From JBPCOI01 sp051000395 (GTDB lineage Bacteria > Actinomycetota > Actinomycetes > Mycobacteriales > Jatrophihabitantaceae), in the NCBI GenBank assembly GCA_051000395.1, contig JBPCOI010000058.1, positions 1-45,080 of the forward strand: a stretch of DNA of 45,080 nt, written 5' to 3'. Below are positions 22,296-31,387 of this stretch, in pieces. The position numbers were made by a program, and so were the translations under genes. The notes under the pieces were generated by a model. It saw nothing but the letters and a program-made list of their open reading frames with translations. It made no database searches and was not told the DNA's origin. The first letter of the stretch is position 1, and the number at the start of each line of letters is the position of its first letter.

Positions 22296-24935
22296 CTACT
22301 CCAGGCGCAGGATCTCGGCCGGACGCGCCCGCTCGGCCAGCGTGTGCGTCGACACCGACGCGAGGAGCACCACGAGCGCGGTGACGAGCGCCGTCAGCAG
22401 CAGGGTCGTCGTCGGCACGACGAACGAGGCCGGCGGCGGCAGCGCGGGGTAGACGTCGAGGGCCCGGTAGACGAAGGCGAACGCGGCGGCGCCCACGCCG
22501 GAGCCGGCCAGCCAACCGAATCCGACGACCAGGCTCAGCTCGATGAGCAGCGAGCGAAGGTGGGCGGTCCTCGTCATCCCCATCCTGCGGCTCAGCACGT
22601 AGGACACCGTGCGCCGCCGGGTCCGCGCGGCGAGCGCGAAGACCAGACCGGCGATGGCCACGACGCCGATGAGCACCGCGAGCGCCTGCAGGTAGCCGAA
22701 GATCCAGGTGACCGGCAGCAGCCCCGTGGTGCCGATCACGAGCTGCGAGGTGAGCTCGGTCAGCACGCTGAACCCGTCGCGTTTCAGCAGGGCCAGGGCG
22801 GCGGACAGCTGCGCGTCCGACGTCCAGAGCTGGTTGAGCCGGTCCGCGTTCGGATCAATCCGCCCGATCGCGCTGCGGTCGATGACGAGCATCGGCCGCG
22901 AACCGTTGCGCAGTCCCGGGAAGACGGCGCTGCGAGCCACGATCTGCAGCGGCAGGGTGGAGGTAAGGATGCTGACGCTGCTCGCGTCCGTCCGGTCCGG
23001 CGCGTTGACGAGGATCGCCGGGACCGCTCTGCCCGCGCCCACCGGGTGCAGCCTGGCGAGATCCGCGTGCTGCGCGCTGGTGGTGAAGGCGAATTCGGCG
23101 AAGGACGCGGGCTCGACGGCGAGCACGTAGGCAGCGACGCCGTGCGGCAAGGTGGGCTCGGACTGATAGACCGAAACGAGCGCCCCGTGGCCTTCGGTGT
23201 CGGGGTTTGCCGCGCGGATGCCGTAGACGGACAGGACGTGCTCGGCGCCCAGGTTGGTGCGGAATTTCGCGCTCACCTCGTTGCTCACGCCGGTGGTCAC
23301 CGTGCTGCCGTAGGTCAGCAGGCAGCACGGCAGTGCCGTCCCGACGATCAAGGCGACCGCGACCGCCCGGGAGCCGGCGATGCGGCGCAGCGCGAAGTAA
23401 CCGGCGATGCCGGCGTGCCGCGCGCGGCGGCCGACCCTGGGCAGCGTCCAGGCGACGATCCGCCCGGCGAGCAGCAGCACCGCCGTCGAACCGAGAATCG
23501 GGAAGGTGAAGGTGAGCGGGCTGACGTGCACGACCGTGTGGTCGACCGTCACACCCGAACCGGAGCGGATGAGCAGCCCCATCCACATCGCGAGCCCGAG
23601 CAGTCCGAGTTCCCACGGCACGTGGCGCAGCCAGCCGCTGCGCATCCCGAGCACCCGGTCTCGCGCCGCGATCCCGCCGATCCCGCCGATCAGCGCCAGC
23701 CCCAGCAGCACGGCAGCGGACGCGATCCCGAGCGCGCGCAGCGGCACCCCGGCGTCGAACAGGGCCGACGGCCCGACCGTGCGGACCAGGGCGAACGCGC
23801 CGTAGTACCCGACGAGCAGCCCGATGCCCGCGGGCAGCACCGTCTCCAGGACGGCCTTGGCGGCCAGCGGCACCGGCCCGACGCCGCGCGCGACGAGCAG
23901 CCGGATCTCCCGCGAGCGGTGCGTGGCCCAGAACACGCCGGCGCCGGCGACCAGCAGCGCCGCGACGAGGACCCCGGCCAGGTCGATGGGGACGATCGAG
24001 GCACTCACGCCGCTCTTCGCCCGGTGTGCGACCGCGATCTTCATCGCCAGGTGGTCGTCGGCGACGGCCGGATTGCCGATGTCGGCGCCGATCAGCCCGG
24101 CCGCCTGTTCGGCGCGCTGTTGCGCGACATCGAAGCCGCTGAGCGAGGTGTGGGAATGCGACAGCGGCGCGTACCAGGACAGCAGGAGCGCCCCCTCGCT
24201 CGCGCGGACCACGGTGGCCTCGTCGGTGATCAGCAGCGGGCCCTGCTGGTAGTTGGCCGGCGTGCCGGCGATCGCCGCGTCGGTAGCCACCGTCGGCACG
24301 ATCTGCGGGCTCCAGGTGCACCAGTAACGCGGCAGGTGCGACAGGGCGAACGGGCTCGGGGCGAGGTCCTGGTAGATGCCGGCCACGCGGATCGAGGCAC
24401 CGCTGGTGGTGCGGATGCTGTCACCGGGACGCAGGTGCAGCTTGGCAGCGAACACGTTCGGGAACCAGGTCCCGTTGGCGTCGCCGGCGGTGAGCTTCGT
24501 GACGTGCGCGAGCGCGCCGGATCGGCTGAACAGGTGCACCGTGGTGGCTTGGATCAGGCTCGAGCCGACCGCGACTGGATACGGGGCGGGCAGGCCGACT
24601 GCGCGAAAGCGGCTGATGCCCGCCGCGGTGGCCTGGCGCAGGCGGCCGGGGTCGACGGCGGGTAGCCCTCCGGTCGGCGTGCCGGTGAGGATCGTGGAGA
24701 CCGCCGGCAGGCTGTACTCGGGGCAGTCGTCGGCCGCCTGCGCCTGCAGGCTCGCTGTCCCGAGCGTGGACAGGAACAGCAGGCCCGAGGCGGCGGCGAC
24801 GGCGAGCACCGCGACAGCTGCGACGATTGCTAGGAACACGCTGGGCCGGCGCAGCAGCAACAGCGGTGCGTGCGTCCAGGGACTGGAGCCCAGCACTGCG
24901 CCGCGGACGACCTCGCGGCGATGCACGGCGCTCAC
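22296..24935 (-). CDS. FtsX-like ABC transporter permease
   Basis: An 879-residue membrane protein with a helix at about 28-52, a large external region (about 53-330), an FtsX-like helix block (IDLAGVLVAALLVAGAGVFWA, AVLETVLPAGIGLLVGYYG, ALGIASAAVLLGLALIGG), more helices in the middle, a second external region and a final FtsX core ending LAERARPAEILRLE. The cysteine pair in ADDCPEYSLP and YWCTWSP is extracytoplasmic. GTG 24933-24935 overlaps the stop of the upstream ATPase, so both ATPase genes and this permease are one coupled operon on the minus strand. Its stop is immediately next to the glnA2 stop. The substrate is unknown. Confidence 0.85.
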   Translation of the reverse strand: MSAVHRREVVRGAVLGSSPWTHAPLLLLRRPSVFLAIVAAVAVLAVAAASGLLFLSTLGTASLQAQAADDCPEYSLPAVSTILTGTPTGGLPAVDPGRLRQATAAGISRFRAVGLPAPYPVAVGSSLIQATTVHLFSRSGALAHVTKLTAGDANGTWFPNVFAAKLHLRPGDSIRTTSGASIRVAGIYQDLAPSPFALSHLPRYWCTWSPQIVPTVATDAAIAGTPANYQQGPLLITDEATVVRASEGALLLSWYAPLSHSHTSLSGFDVAQQRAEQAAGLIGADIGNPAVADDHLAMKIAVAHRAKSGVSASIVPIDLAGVLVAALLVAGAGVFWATHRSREIRLLVARGVGPVPLAAKAVLETVLPAGIGLLVGYYGAFALVRTVGPSALFDAGVPLRALGIASAAVLLGLALIGGIGGIAARDRVLGMRSGWLRHVPWELGLLGLAMWMGLLIRSGSGVTVDHTVVHVSPLTFTFPILGSTAVLLLAGRIVAWTLPRVGRRARHAGIAGYFALRRIAGSRAVAVALIVGTALPCCLLTYGSTVTTGVSNEVSAKFRTNLGAEHVLSVYGIRAANPDTEGHGALVSVYQSEPTLPHGVAAYVLAVEPASFAEFAFTTSAQHADLARLHPVGAGRAVPAILVNAPDRTDASSVSILTSTLPLQIVARSAVFPGLRNGSRPMLVIDRSAIGRIDPNADRLNQLWTSDAQLSAALALLKRDGFSVLTELTSQLVIGTTGLLPVTWIFGYLQALAVLIGVVAIAGLVFALAARTRRRTVSYVLSRRMGMTRTAHLRSLLIELSLVVGFGWLAGSGVGAAAFAFVYRALDVYPALPPPASFVVPTTTLLLTALVTALVVLLASVSTHTLAERARPAEILRLE

Positions 24936-25585
24936 CGGATCGTCCCGTCGGTCATGGCCAGCAGCCGGTCCGCGTGATCGAGCGCGTGCTGATGGTGGCT
25001 GACGAGCACGCACGCCCCACCCTGCGCGGCGTGCTCGCGCAGGCAGTCCAGCACGATGGCGCCCCAGCCGTGGTCCTGATGCGCGGTGGGCTCGTCGGCC
25101 AGCAGCAGCCGTGGTCGCAGCAGCATCGCGCGGGCGATCGCGGTGCGCTGCTGCTCGCCGAGCGAGACCTGTTCCGGGAAGCGCTCGGCCAGGTGATCGA
25201 GCCCGAAGCGGTGTAGCAGGGTCGCGCCCCGCTCGGCGTATTCGGCAGTGCGCCTGATCAGGCGCGCCGGCAGCAGGACGTTCTCGCTGATCGTGAGGTC
25301 CTCGAGCAGGCCGAGCGTCTGGGGCACCAACGCGAGCTCTGACCACGGCAACGCGAGCGCCGCGCCGCCGGCGTGCTCGACGTGGCCGGCGTCGGGCTGC
25401 TCCCAGCCGCACAGCACCGCGAGCAGCGTCGACTTGCCGGACCCGGACGCGCCCGAGATGCCGAGGATCTCGCCCTCGGCCACGCTGATGTCGACGCCCC
25501 GCAGCGCGTGGACGGTCTCCGCGCCGCGGCGGAAGGACTTGCTCAGGCCGTCGGCGCGCACGACGGCCGCGGATGCGCCGTTCAC
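24932..25585 (-). CDS. ABC transporter ATP-binding protein
   Basis: A 217-residue nucleotide-binding subunit. Walker A is GASGSGKST (45-53), the Q-loop is VPQ (Q89), the signature is the unusual SLGEQ (141-145, normally SGGQ/SGGE), Walker B LLLADEP is at 160-166, and the switch region is SHHQH. The D-loop after DEPT reads AHQD, without the usual SALD/NLD. It begins at GTG 25583-25585 overlapping the preceding ATPase stop, and overlaps the permease start. The changed signature and D-loop suggest an asymmetric ATPase working with its neighbour. Confidence 0.88.
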   Translation of the reverse strand: MNGASAAVVRADGLSKSFRRGAETVHALRGVDISVAEGEILGISGASGSGKSTLLAVLCGWEQPDAGHVEHAGGAALALPWSELALVPQTLGLLEDLTISENVLLPARLIRRTAEYAERGATLLHRFGLDHLAERFPEQVSLGEQQRTAIARAMLLRPRLLLADEPTAHQDHGWGAIVLDCLREHAAQGGACVLVSHHQHALDHADRLLAMTDGTIR

Positions 25586-26274
25586 CACGACTCGACCGTG
25601 CGCCCGTGCTCGAGCCGCAGCACGTGATCGGCCCGCGCGATCACCCGTGGATCGTGCGAGGCGATGACGAACCCCGCGCCGCGCTCGCACAGCACCCGCA
25701 CCCCGTCCAAGACCTGGCCGACGGCCACCGAATCGAGCTCTGCGGTCGGCTCGTCGGCGACTACGAGCGGGGGCCGGCCGACCATGGCGCACGCGATCGC
25801 GACGCGCTGCTGCTCGCCGCCGGACAGCTGCCGGGGCGCGTGGCCGAGGCGCCCACCGAGCCCGAGCGCACCCAGCGCCTCGCCGACCTCGTCGTCGGTG
25901 ATCCGGTGCCCGCGCAAGCGTGCGGCGAGTCGCACCTGCTCGGCCGCGGTGAGGTACTCGACCAGGTTCTCGACGGGGTCGGCGAACAGATAGGCGATCG
26001 AGAAGCGGCGTAGCCGCCGCCGCTCCCTGCGCCCGGCGTCGGCCACGGAGGCGCCGTCGATCTCCAGCGACCCGGAATCCGGGCGGTCGACACAGCCGAG
26101 GATGCGCAGCAGCGACGACTTCCCCGAGCCGGACGGCCCGGCGATGACGGTGAGGGCATTGCGCGGGAACTGCTTCTCGACCGAGTGCAGCGCCTCGATC
26201 CGTTCCCGGCCGACGCGGTAGATCTTGGTGACGTTGTGGCAGAACGCGCTGAGCTGCGTGCTCACCGGTGCCAT
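25582..26274 (-). CDS. ABC transporter ATP-binding protein with altered Q-loop
   Basis: A 230-residue nucleotide-binding subunit. Walker A is GPSGSGKSS (46-54), the signature LSGGEQQRV begins at 150, Walker B VVADEP lies at 171-176, and the switch histidine is in ASHD. The position of the Q-loop glutamine reads YLFADP, so Gln is replaced by Ala (A98). The adjacent ATPase has a normal Q-loop but a weak signature, so the two may form a heterodimer with one complete composite site. ATG 26272-26274 is preferred; a GTG nine bases upstream is possible. First gene of the operon; it diverges from the amidotransferase gene. Confidence 0.88.
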   Translation of the reverse strand: MAPVSTQLSAFCHNVTKIYRVGRERIEALHSVEKQFPRNALTVIAGPSGSGKSSLLRILGCVDRPDSGSLEIDGASVADAGRRERRRLRRFSIAYLFADPVENLVEYLTAAEQVRLAARLRGHRITDDEVGEALGALGLGGRLGHAPRQLSGGEQQRVAIACAMVGRPPLVVADEPTAELDSVAVGQVLDGVRVLCERGAGFVIASHDPRVIARADHVLRLEHGRTVESW

Positions 26275-26334
26275 GATCAGCACTCTATTGCGCGGGGCGG
26301 CTCGGGGCCGGTTCATCCTCGCTAGGGTGGCGCT

Positions 26335-27192
26335 ATGGGTAGCGCCCCGTTGTTGGTGCTGCAGCTTGCGGCCTCCGATCCGGTGGGGCGGCTGGGGGAA
26401 TGGCTCACCGACGCCGGGGTGCAGCTCGAGCTGCGACGCCCGGACGAGCTGCCCGGCTCGCTCGACGGATTCGCCGGCCTGCTCGTGCTCGGCGGTCCGA
26501 TGAGCGCCGGTGACGACGCTGCTCATCCGTGGCTGGCCACGGTGCGTGCGCTGCTGCGCGAGGCCGTCGCGCGCGAGCTGCCGGCCCTGGGCGTCTGCCT
26601 CGGCGCGCAGCTGCTGGCGGCGGCGAACGGCGGACGGGTGGCGCGAAACCCGCACGGGCCGGAGTTCGGGGCGCAGCTGGTAGCCAAGCGCGCGTCCAGT
26701 GCCACCGATCCGCTCTTCGGTCGGCTGCCGATCACCCCGGACGTCATCCAGTGGCACTTCGACGCTGTCGTCGCATTGCCGCCGGGTGCCGTGCAGCTGG
26801 CCAGCTCGCCCGGCTGCGAGCAGCAGGCGTTCCGGCTGGGTCGAGTGGCCTGGGGTATCCAGTTCCACATCGAGACAACGCCGGACGTGGTGCGGGCGTG
26901 GGCGGCGCACGACGCCGAGGCACTCGCCGGCTACGACGTCGAGGCGATCCTGGCACGCGCGGACGCCGTCCACGACGACATCGGCGAGACGTGGACGCCC
27001 TTCGCTGCCGCCTTCGCCGCGGTCGTCCGCGATCCGGCGAGCGTGCGGACGGTGCGCACCGTCGCGACCGCGACAGCGGCGCCGATCACCGATCCCGCAG
27101 CGATCCGGGCGGCCCTCGCCGCGGAACTGAGCTCGGCACGCCGACCGAGCGTGCTGCCGGACCCCGGGCGCCGACCGCCTGATCATGGCTGA
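26335..27192 (+). CDS. Class I glutamine amidotransferase domain protein
   Basis: A 285-residue cytoplasmic protein. LLVLGGPMSAGDD, the nucleophile elbow LGVCLGAQ (C88) and the catalytic His/Glu of IQFHIE (H178, E180) form an intact glutaminase triad like the GMP synthase-related stand-alone amidotransferases. The C-terminal extension of about 90 residues is alanine-rich and helical. ATG 26335; the last 8 bp overlap the glnE start, so it is coupled with glnE. A nitrogen-related role is suggested by that coupling; gamma-glutamyl hydrolase activity on a small amide is one possibility. Confidence 0.85.
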   Translation: MGSAPLLVLQLAASDPVGRLGEWLTDAGVQLELRRPDELPGSLDGFAGLLVLGGPMSAGDDAAHPWLATVRALLREAVARELPALGVCLGAQLLAAANGGRVARNPHGPEFGAQLVAKRASSATDPLFGRLPITPDVIQWHFDAVVALPPGAVQLASSPGCEQQAFRLGRVAWGIQFHIETTPDVVRAWAAHDAEALAGYDVEAILARADAVHDDIGETWTPFAAAFAAVVRDPASVRTVRTVATATAAPITDPAAIRAALAAELSSARRPSVLPDPGRRPPDHG

Positions 27193-30100
27193 GGCCGCAC
27201 GCGGTCCTCGGGTCGCCCAGCGCCTGGCCCGGCTGTCGTTTTCGGCAGCCGAGCGCGCTGCGGAGTTGCTCACCGAGGCGCCGCTGCGCTGGTGGGACGC
27301 CGCGGCGAACTCGCCGGTGGACGACGACGCGGCGGCGGTCATCGCGGCGATCGGGCGCAGCGCCGATCCGGACGCCACGCTGAGCAACCTGGCGGCGCTG
27401 GGGGCTGCCCCGGGCGGCGCTGCGCTACGCGCGGCGGTCGCGGACAGCCCTCAGCTGCGGGCCCGGCTGCTCGGCGTGCTCGGCGTCTCGCCGGCGCTCG
27501 CCGAGCACCTGCTCGCCGAACCGGAGTCCTGGCGTGCCCTGCTCGGCGAGTACGACGCGGGCGGCGTCGCCGCGCGGCTTGCCACCGCAGTGGGCGCGGA
27601 CGCTGCGGATCCGGTCACCGGCACCGCCGGTACGCGCTCCGCCGTGAGCGGTGAGGCGGCCGTCGCCGCGCTGCGCGCCGCCTACCGCCGCGAGCTGGTC
27701 GCGATCGCGGGCCGCGATCTGGCCGGCGAGCTGCCCCTGCGCGCCGCGACCGAGGCGCTCGCCGAGCTGGCGGGCCACACCCTGCAGGCCGCGCTCGCGG
27801 TGGCAGCGTCCGCGTTGGAAACCGCCGCCGAGCCCTGCCGGCTGGCGATCATCGCGATGGGCAAGGCGGGTGGGCGGGAACTGAACTACGTCTCCGACGT
27901 CGACGTCGTCTTCGTCGCCGAGGCGGGGCAGCCCTGCACCGAGCCCGGCGCCGAGCGCAGTGCCGACAAGCACGACCGCGCATTGGCCACCGCTGCCTTC
28001 TTGGCCCGCGAAACCATGCGCATCTGCCATGCCGTGGCGTGGGAGGTCGACGCCGCGCTTCGGCCGGAGGGCAAGGATGGCCCGCTGGTGCGCACGCTGG
28101 CAAGTCACGAGGCGTACTACCGGCGCTGGGCGAGCACCTGGGAATTCCAGGCGCTGCTGAAGGCTCGCGCCGTCGCCGGTGACGCGGAGCTCGGCGAGCG
28201 GTACGAGCAGGCGGTTGCGCCGTTGGTGTGGGCGGCTGCCGAGCGCAAGGACTTCGTGTCCGACGTACGCGCGATGCGCCGTCGCGTCCTCGAACAGCTG
28301 ACGCCCGCGCTCGCGCAGCGGGAGATCAAGCTCGGGCCCGGCGGCCTGCGTGACGTCGAGTTCGCCGTGCAGCTGCTGCAACTCGTCCACGGCCGAGGCG
28401 ACGAGACGCTGCGCGTGCCGGGCACGCTGCAGGCGCTCGACGCGCTGCGCGACGGCGGTTACGTCGGCCGCGACGACGCGATGAGCCTCGTCGACGCCTA
28501 CACCTTCCTGCGCGCCACCGAGCACCGGCTGCAGTTGCGCAAGCTGCGACGAACGCACGTCGTGCCCGAGGAGCCCGAGCAGCTCGCCTGGCTGGGCCGG
28601 GCGATGGGGTACCGCCCGGACGCCCGCGGCGACGCGCGCGCCGTGTGGCAGGCCGAGTGGGCGCTGCACGCCCGCGAGGTCCGGCGCCTCCACGAGAAGC
28701 TCTTCTACCGCCCCTTGCTGGAGGCGGTGGCCCGAGTTCCGTCCGAGCAGCTGCGGCTGAGCCCCGCCGAAGCGGGGCGGCGGCTGTCGGCGCTCGGCTT
28801 CGCCGACCCGGACGGTGCGCTGCGCCACATCGAATCGCTGACCGCCGGGCTCTCGCGCCGCGCCGTGCTGCAACGGGCACTGCTACCCGTACTGCTGTCG
28901 GACTTCGCCGACGCGCCGGACCCGGACGCCGGGTTGCTCGCCTACCGGCAGGTCTCCGAGCAGCTCGGCACCACGCCGTGGTACCTGCGCCTGCTGCGCG
29001 ACGAGGGGGAGGTGGCCTCCCGGCTGGCTTACCTGCTCGGCACCAGCCGCTACGTCGCGCGCATCCTCGGCCGCGCGCCGGAGGCACTGCAGCTGCTGGC
29101 CGGCGACGCCGAGCTGCGCCCGCGCGAGCCCGCCGACGTGGCCGCCGCGATGAGCGAGTCCGCGGCCCGCAAGGGCGAACCAGAGGCCGCCGTGGCCGCG
29201 GTGCGCTCGGTCCGCCGCCAGGAACTCCTGCGCACCGCGTTCGCTGACCTGCTGGGGGTGCTCGACGTCACGGAGGTGTGCAGCGCCGTCAGCGCGACGA
29301 CGGAGGCGACGCTCGAAGCGGCCGTCCAGGTGGCGATGCGGGCGGTGGCGGCCGAGCACGGCACGGCCCGGTTGCCGATCCGCTTCACGGTCATCGCGAT
29401 GGGGCGCCTCGGCGGCGCCGAGGTCGGCTACGGCTCGGACGCCGACGTCATGTTCGTCTACGAGAGCGAGGACGGCGGCGCAGCGGAAGACGGTGCCGAA
29501 GCCGTCAGCGCGCGGCTGGCGCACGAGGTCGCGGTCAGGTTGCGGGCACTGCTGGGCGCCCCGTCGTCGAACGACCCGCCGTTGGGCATCGACGCCGATT
29601 TGCGCCCGGAGGGACGCGACGGTCCGCTAGTGCGCTCGCTCGCGTCCTACGAGCAGTACTACGCACGCTGGTCCTCGCCGTGGGAGGCGCAGGCGTTGCT
29701 GCGCGCGCGCTTCGCTGCCGGTGACGCGCAGCTGGGCGAGCGCTTCAGCGCGCTGATCGACCCGGTGCGCTATCCGGCAGGCGGCCTCGGCGCCGCCGAG
29801 CTCGTCGAGATCCGCCGGCTGAAAGGGCGCGTGGACAGCGAGCGGCTGCCCAGGGGCGCGGACCCGTCCACGCACACCAAGCTGGGCCGCGGCGGCCTGG
29901 CCGACATCGAGTGGACGGTCCAGCTGCTGCAGTTGCGCCACGCGGCCGCGATCGCCGACCTGCGTACTACCCGCACGCTGGACGCGCTCGCGGCCGCCGA
30001 ACGGGCTGGCCTGCTGAGCCCGGAGCAGCAGCAGCACCTCGCCGGCGCCTGGCGACTGGCCACCCACCTCCGCAACGCGATCATGCTGGTGCGCGACCGG

Positions 30101-30256
30101 CCCGAGGACCAGGTGCCGCACCAGGGCAATGCGCTCGTCGCGGTCGGACGGGCGGTGGGCTACCCGCCGGGATTCGACCCGGGCCGGGTGCTCGACGACT
30201 ACCGGCGTAGCGCGCGCCGGGCACGCCGGGTCGTCGAGGACGTCTTCTACGGCTGA
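27185..30256 (+). CDS. glnE: Bifunctional glutamine synthetase adenylyltransferase/deadenylase
   Basis: Modifies glutamine synthetase by adding and removing AMP according to nitrogen status. The 1023 residues have the two-nucleotidyltransferase architecture. The first motif is AMGKAGGRELNYVSDVDVVFV (about residue 225) and the second AMGRLGGAEVGYGSDADVMFVYE (about 738). Each is followed by RPEGKDGPLVR or RPEGRDGPLVR, AYYRRWASTWEFQALLKAR or QYYARWSSPWEAQALLRAR, and GPGGLRDVEF or GRGGLADIEW. Both domains look catalytically complete. The ATG overlaps the amidotransferase gene by 8 bp. The adenylylation target should be a GlnA1-type enzyme elsewhere, because the local GlnA2 lacks the target motif. 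Confidence 0.97.
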   Translation: MAEAARGPRVAQRLARLSFSAAERAAELLTEAPLRWWDAAANSPVDDDAAAVIAAIGRSADPDATLSNLAALGAAPGGAALRAAVADSPQLRARLLGVLGVSPALAEHLLAEPESWRALLGEYDAGGVAARLATAVGADAADPVTGTAGTRSAVSGEAAVAALRAAYRRELVAIAGRDLAGELPLRAATEALAELAGHTLQAALAVAASALETAAEPCRLAIIAMGKAGGRELNYVSDVDVVFVAEAGQPCTEPGAERSADKHDRALATAAFLARETMRICHAVAWEVDAALRPEGKDGPLVRTLASHEAYYRRWASTWEFQALLKARAVAGDAELGERYEQAVAPLVWAAAERKDFVSDVRAMRRRVLEQLTPALAQREIKLGPGGLRDVEFAVQLLQLVHGRGDETLRVPGTLQALDALRDGGYVGRDDAMSLVDAYTFLRATEHRLQLRKLRRTHVVPEEPEQLAWLGRAMGYRPDARGDARAVWQAEWALHAREVRRLHEKLFYRPLLEAVARVPSEQLRLSPAEAGRRLSALGFADPDGALRHIESLTAGLSRRAVLQRALLPVLLSDFADAPDPDAGLLAYRQVSEQLGTTPWYLRLLRDEGEVASRLAYLLGTSRYVARILGRAPEALQLLAGDAELRPREPADVAAAMSESAARKGEPEAAVAAVRSVRRQELLRTAFADLLGVLDVTEVCSAVSATTEATLEAAVQVAMRAVAAEHGTARLPIRFTVIAMGRLGGAEVGYGSDADVMFVYESEDGGAAEDGAEAVSARLAHEVAVRLRALLGAPSSNDPPLGIDADLRPEGRDGPLVRSLASYEQYYARWSSPWEAQALLRARFAAGDAQLGERFSALIDPVRYPAGGLGAAELVEIRRLKGRVDSERLPRGADPSTHTKLGRGGLADIEWTVQLLQLRHAAAIADLRTTRTLDALAAAERAGLLSPEQQQHLAGAWRLATHLRNAIMLVRDRPEDQVPHQGNALVAVGRAVGYPPGFDPGRVLDDYRRSARRARRVVEDVFYG

Positions 30257-30347
30257 GCGGCCGGCCGAGATGCCGGTCGCGCGGCTGGCCGAGGTGCCGG
30301 CTGAGCTGCCGGTCGAGCGGCCTCCCGAAGCGGCTGAGCCCGGCGGG

Positions 30348-31217
30348 TCAGCGGGCCGGCGACGCGTGGCGCGCGGGCGCGGGCGAGGGCGGGTCGGGGA
30401 AGGCGAAGTCCGGTGCGTCGAGCGGCGGGACGAATGCCCCGTGCCCGGAGAGCAGCCACTGCACGCCGAAGGCAGCGGCGACGACGAACGCCCCACCGAC
30501 GGCGTCGATGATGAAGTGGTTCGCGGTGCCGACGATGACGAGCAGGGTGCCGATCGGGTAACACAGGCCCAGCACGCGGACCCAGACGCGCCAGGCACAG
30601 CAGAAGATCGCGATTCCGGCCCACAGCGCCCACGCGATGTGCAGGCTGGGCATGGCCGCGTACTGGTTCGAGTGCTGGGCGATGCTCGGGTCGGCCAGCG
30701 AACCCCAGGTGTGGAACTTCGCCAGGGTGTCGACATAGTCGTACTGCGGCAGCAGGCGCGGCGGCGCCAGCGGGTAGAGGTAGAAGCCGAGCAGGCCGAT
30801 CAGCGTGACGGCGACCAGGACGGTCCGCGCGCCGCGGTACACGTGCGGGCGACGGGTGAACAGCCAGACCATCACGCCGATGGTGATGGCGAAGTGCAGC
30901 GAGGCGTAGTAGTAGTCCATGACCTGCGCCAGCCACTCGTGCCTGGCGACGAAGTGGTTCAGCGACAGCTCGAAGTTCAGGTGCAGGAGGTCCTGGACGT
31001 GCTGGATGCTGCGGCCGTGCCGCAGCGCGATGCTGGCCTGCTCCGGCACGGCGTTGCGTCCGACCGTGTACAGCCAGTAGCCGATCGCGATGATGCTCAG
31101 TTCCTGCCACCACTGCGGGCGGCGCCAGCGCAGCAGACGATGCGGCAGCAGGCCGGTGAAGCGTCTGGCCGGCGGTGGTGCGACGCCGGCGTCTGAGGAC
31201 GCCTGCACAGCCACCAT
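30348..31217 (-). CDS. PAP2-family membrane phosphatase/phosphotransferase
   Basis: A 289-residue integral membrane protein of the Aur1/Ipt1-like PAP2 branch. About six helices are visible. The active-site elements are AAMPSLHIAWALW (His of motif two) and GTANHFIIDAVGG (His and Asp of motif three). The first motif is the Arg of YPLAPPRLLPQYDYVDT. Such proteins act on lipid phosphates or transfer inositol phosphate or sugar phosphate headgroups; the substrate is not known here. ATG 31215-31217. It converges with glnE and diverges from the prenyltransferase. The C-terminal 35 residues are Pro-rich and cytoplasmic. Confidence 0.87.
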   Translation of the reverse strand: MVAVQASSDAGVAPPPARRFTGLLPHRLLRWRRPQWWQELSIIAIGYWLYTVGRNAVPEQASIALRHGRSIQHVQDLLHLNFELSLNHFVARHEWLAQVMDYYYASLHFAITIGVMVWLFTRRPHVYRGARTVLVAVTLIGLLGFYLYPLAPPRLLPQYDYVDTLAKFHTWGSLADPSIAQHSNQYAAMPSLHIAWALWAGIAIFCCAWRVWVRVLGLCYPIGTLLVIVGTANHFIIDAVGGAFVVAAAFGVQWLLSGHGAFVPPLDAPDFAFPDPPSPAPARHASPAR

Positions 31218-31387
31218 CTGGTCATCATGTCAGCACCGTTGCCCCATTGTCCGGATGCCACGGCGCATCCTCAGCATGATTCGTCCGTCCGGCACCTCCC
31301 ACGGAGCGCCACGGCGGTCGGCAGGCGCACACGAGAACGGCAGCGCAGCCGCTCGATCGGCGCCGCCGCCGACGGGCACCTACGCTC

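Noticed and set aside
22344..24665. Open frame of 773 residues on the plus strand opposite the FtsX-like permease
   Set aside because: Composition (Arg, Asp, Gln, His, Pro-rich, no hydrophobic core) is the antisense shadow of a high-GC membrane-protein gene; the minus-strand frame has clear helices and coupled starts.
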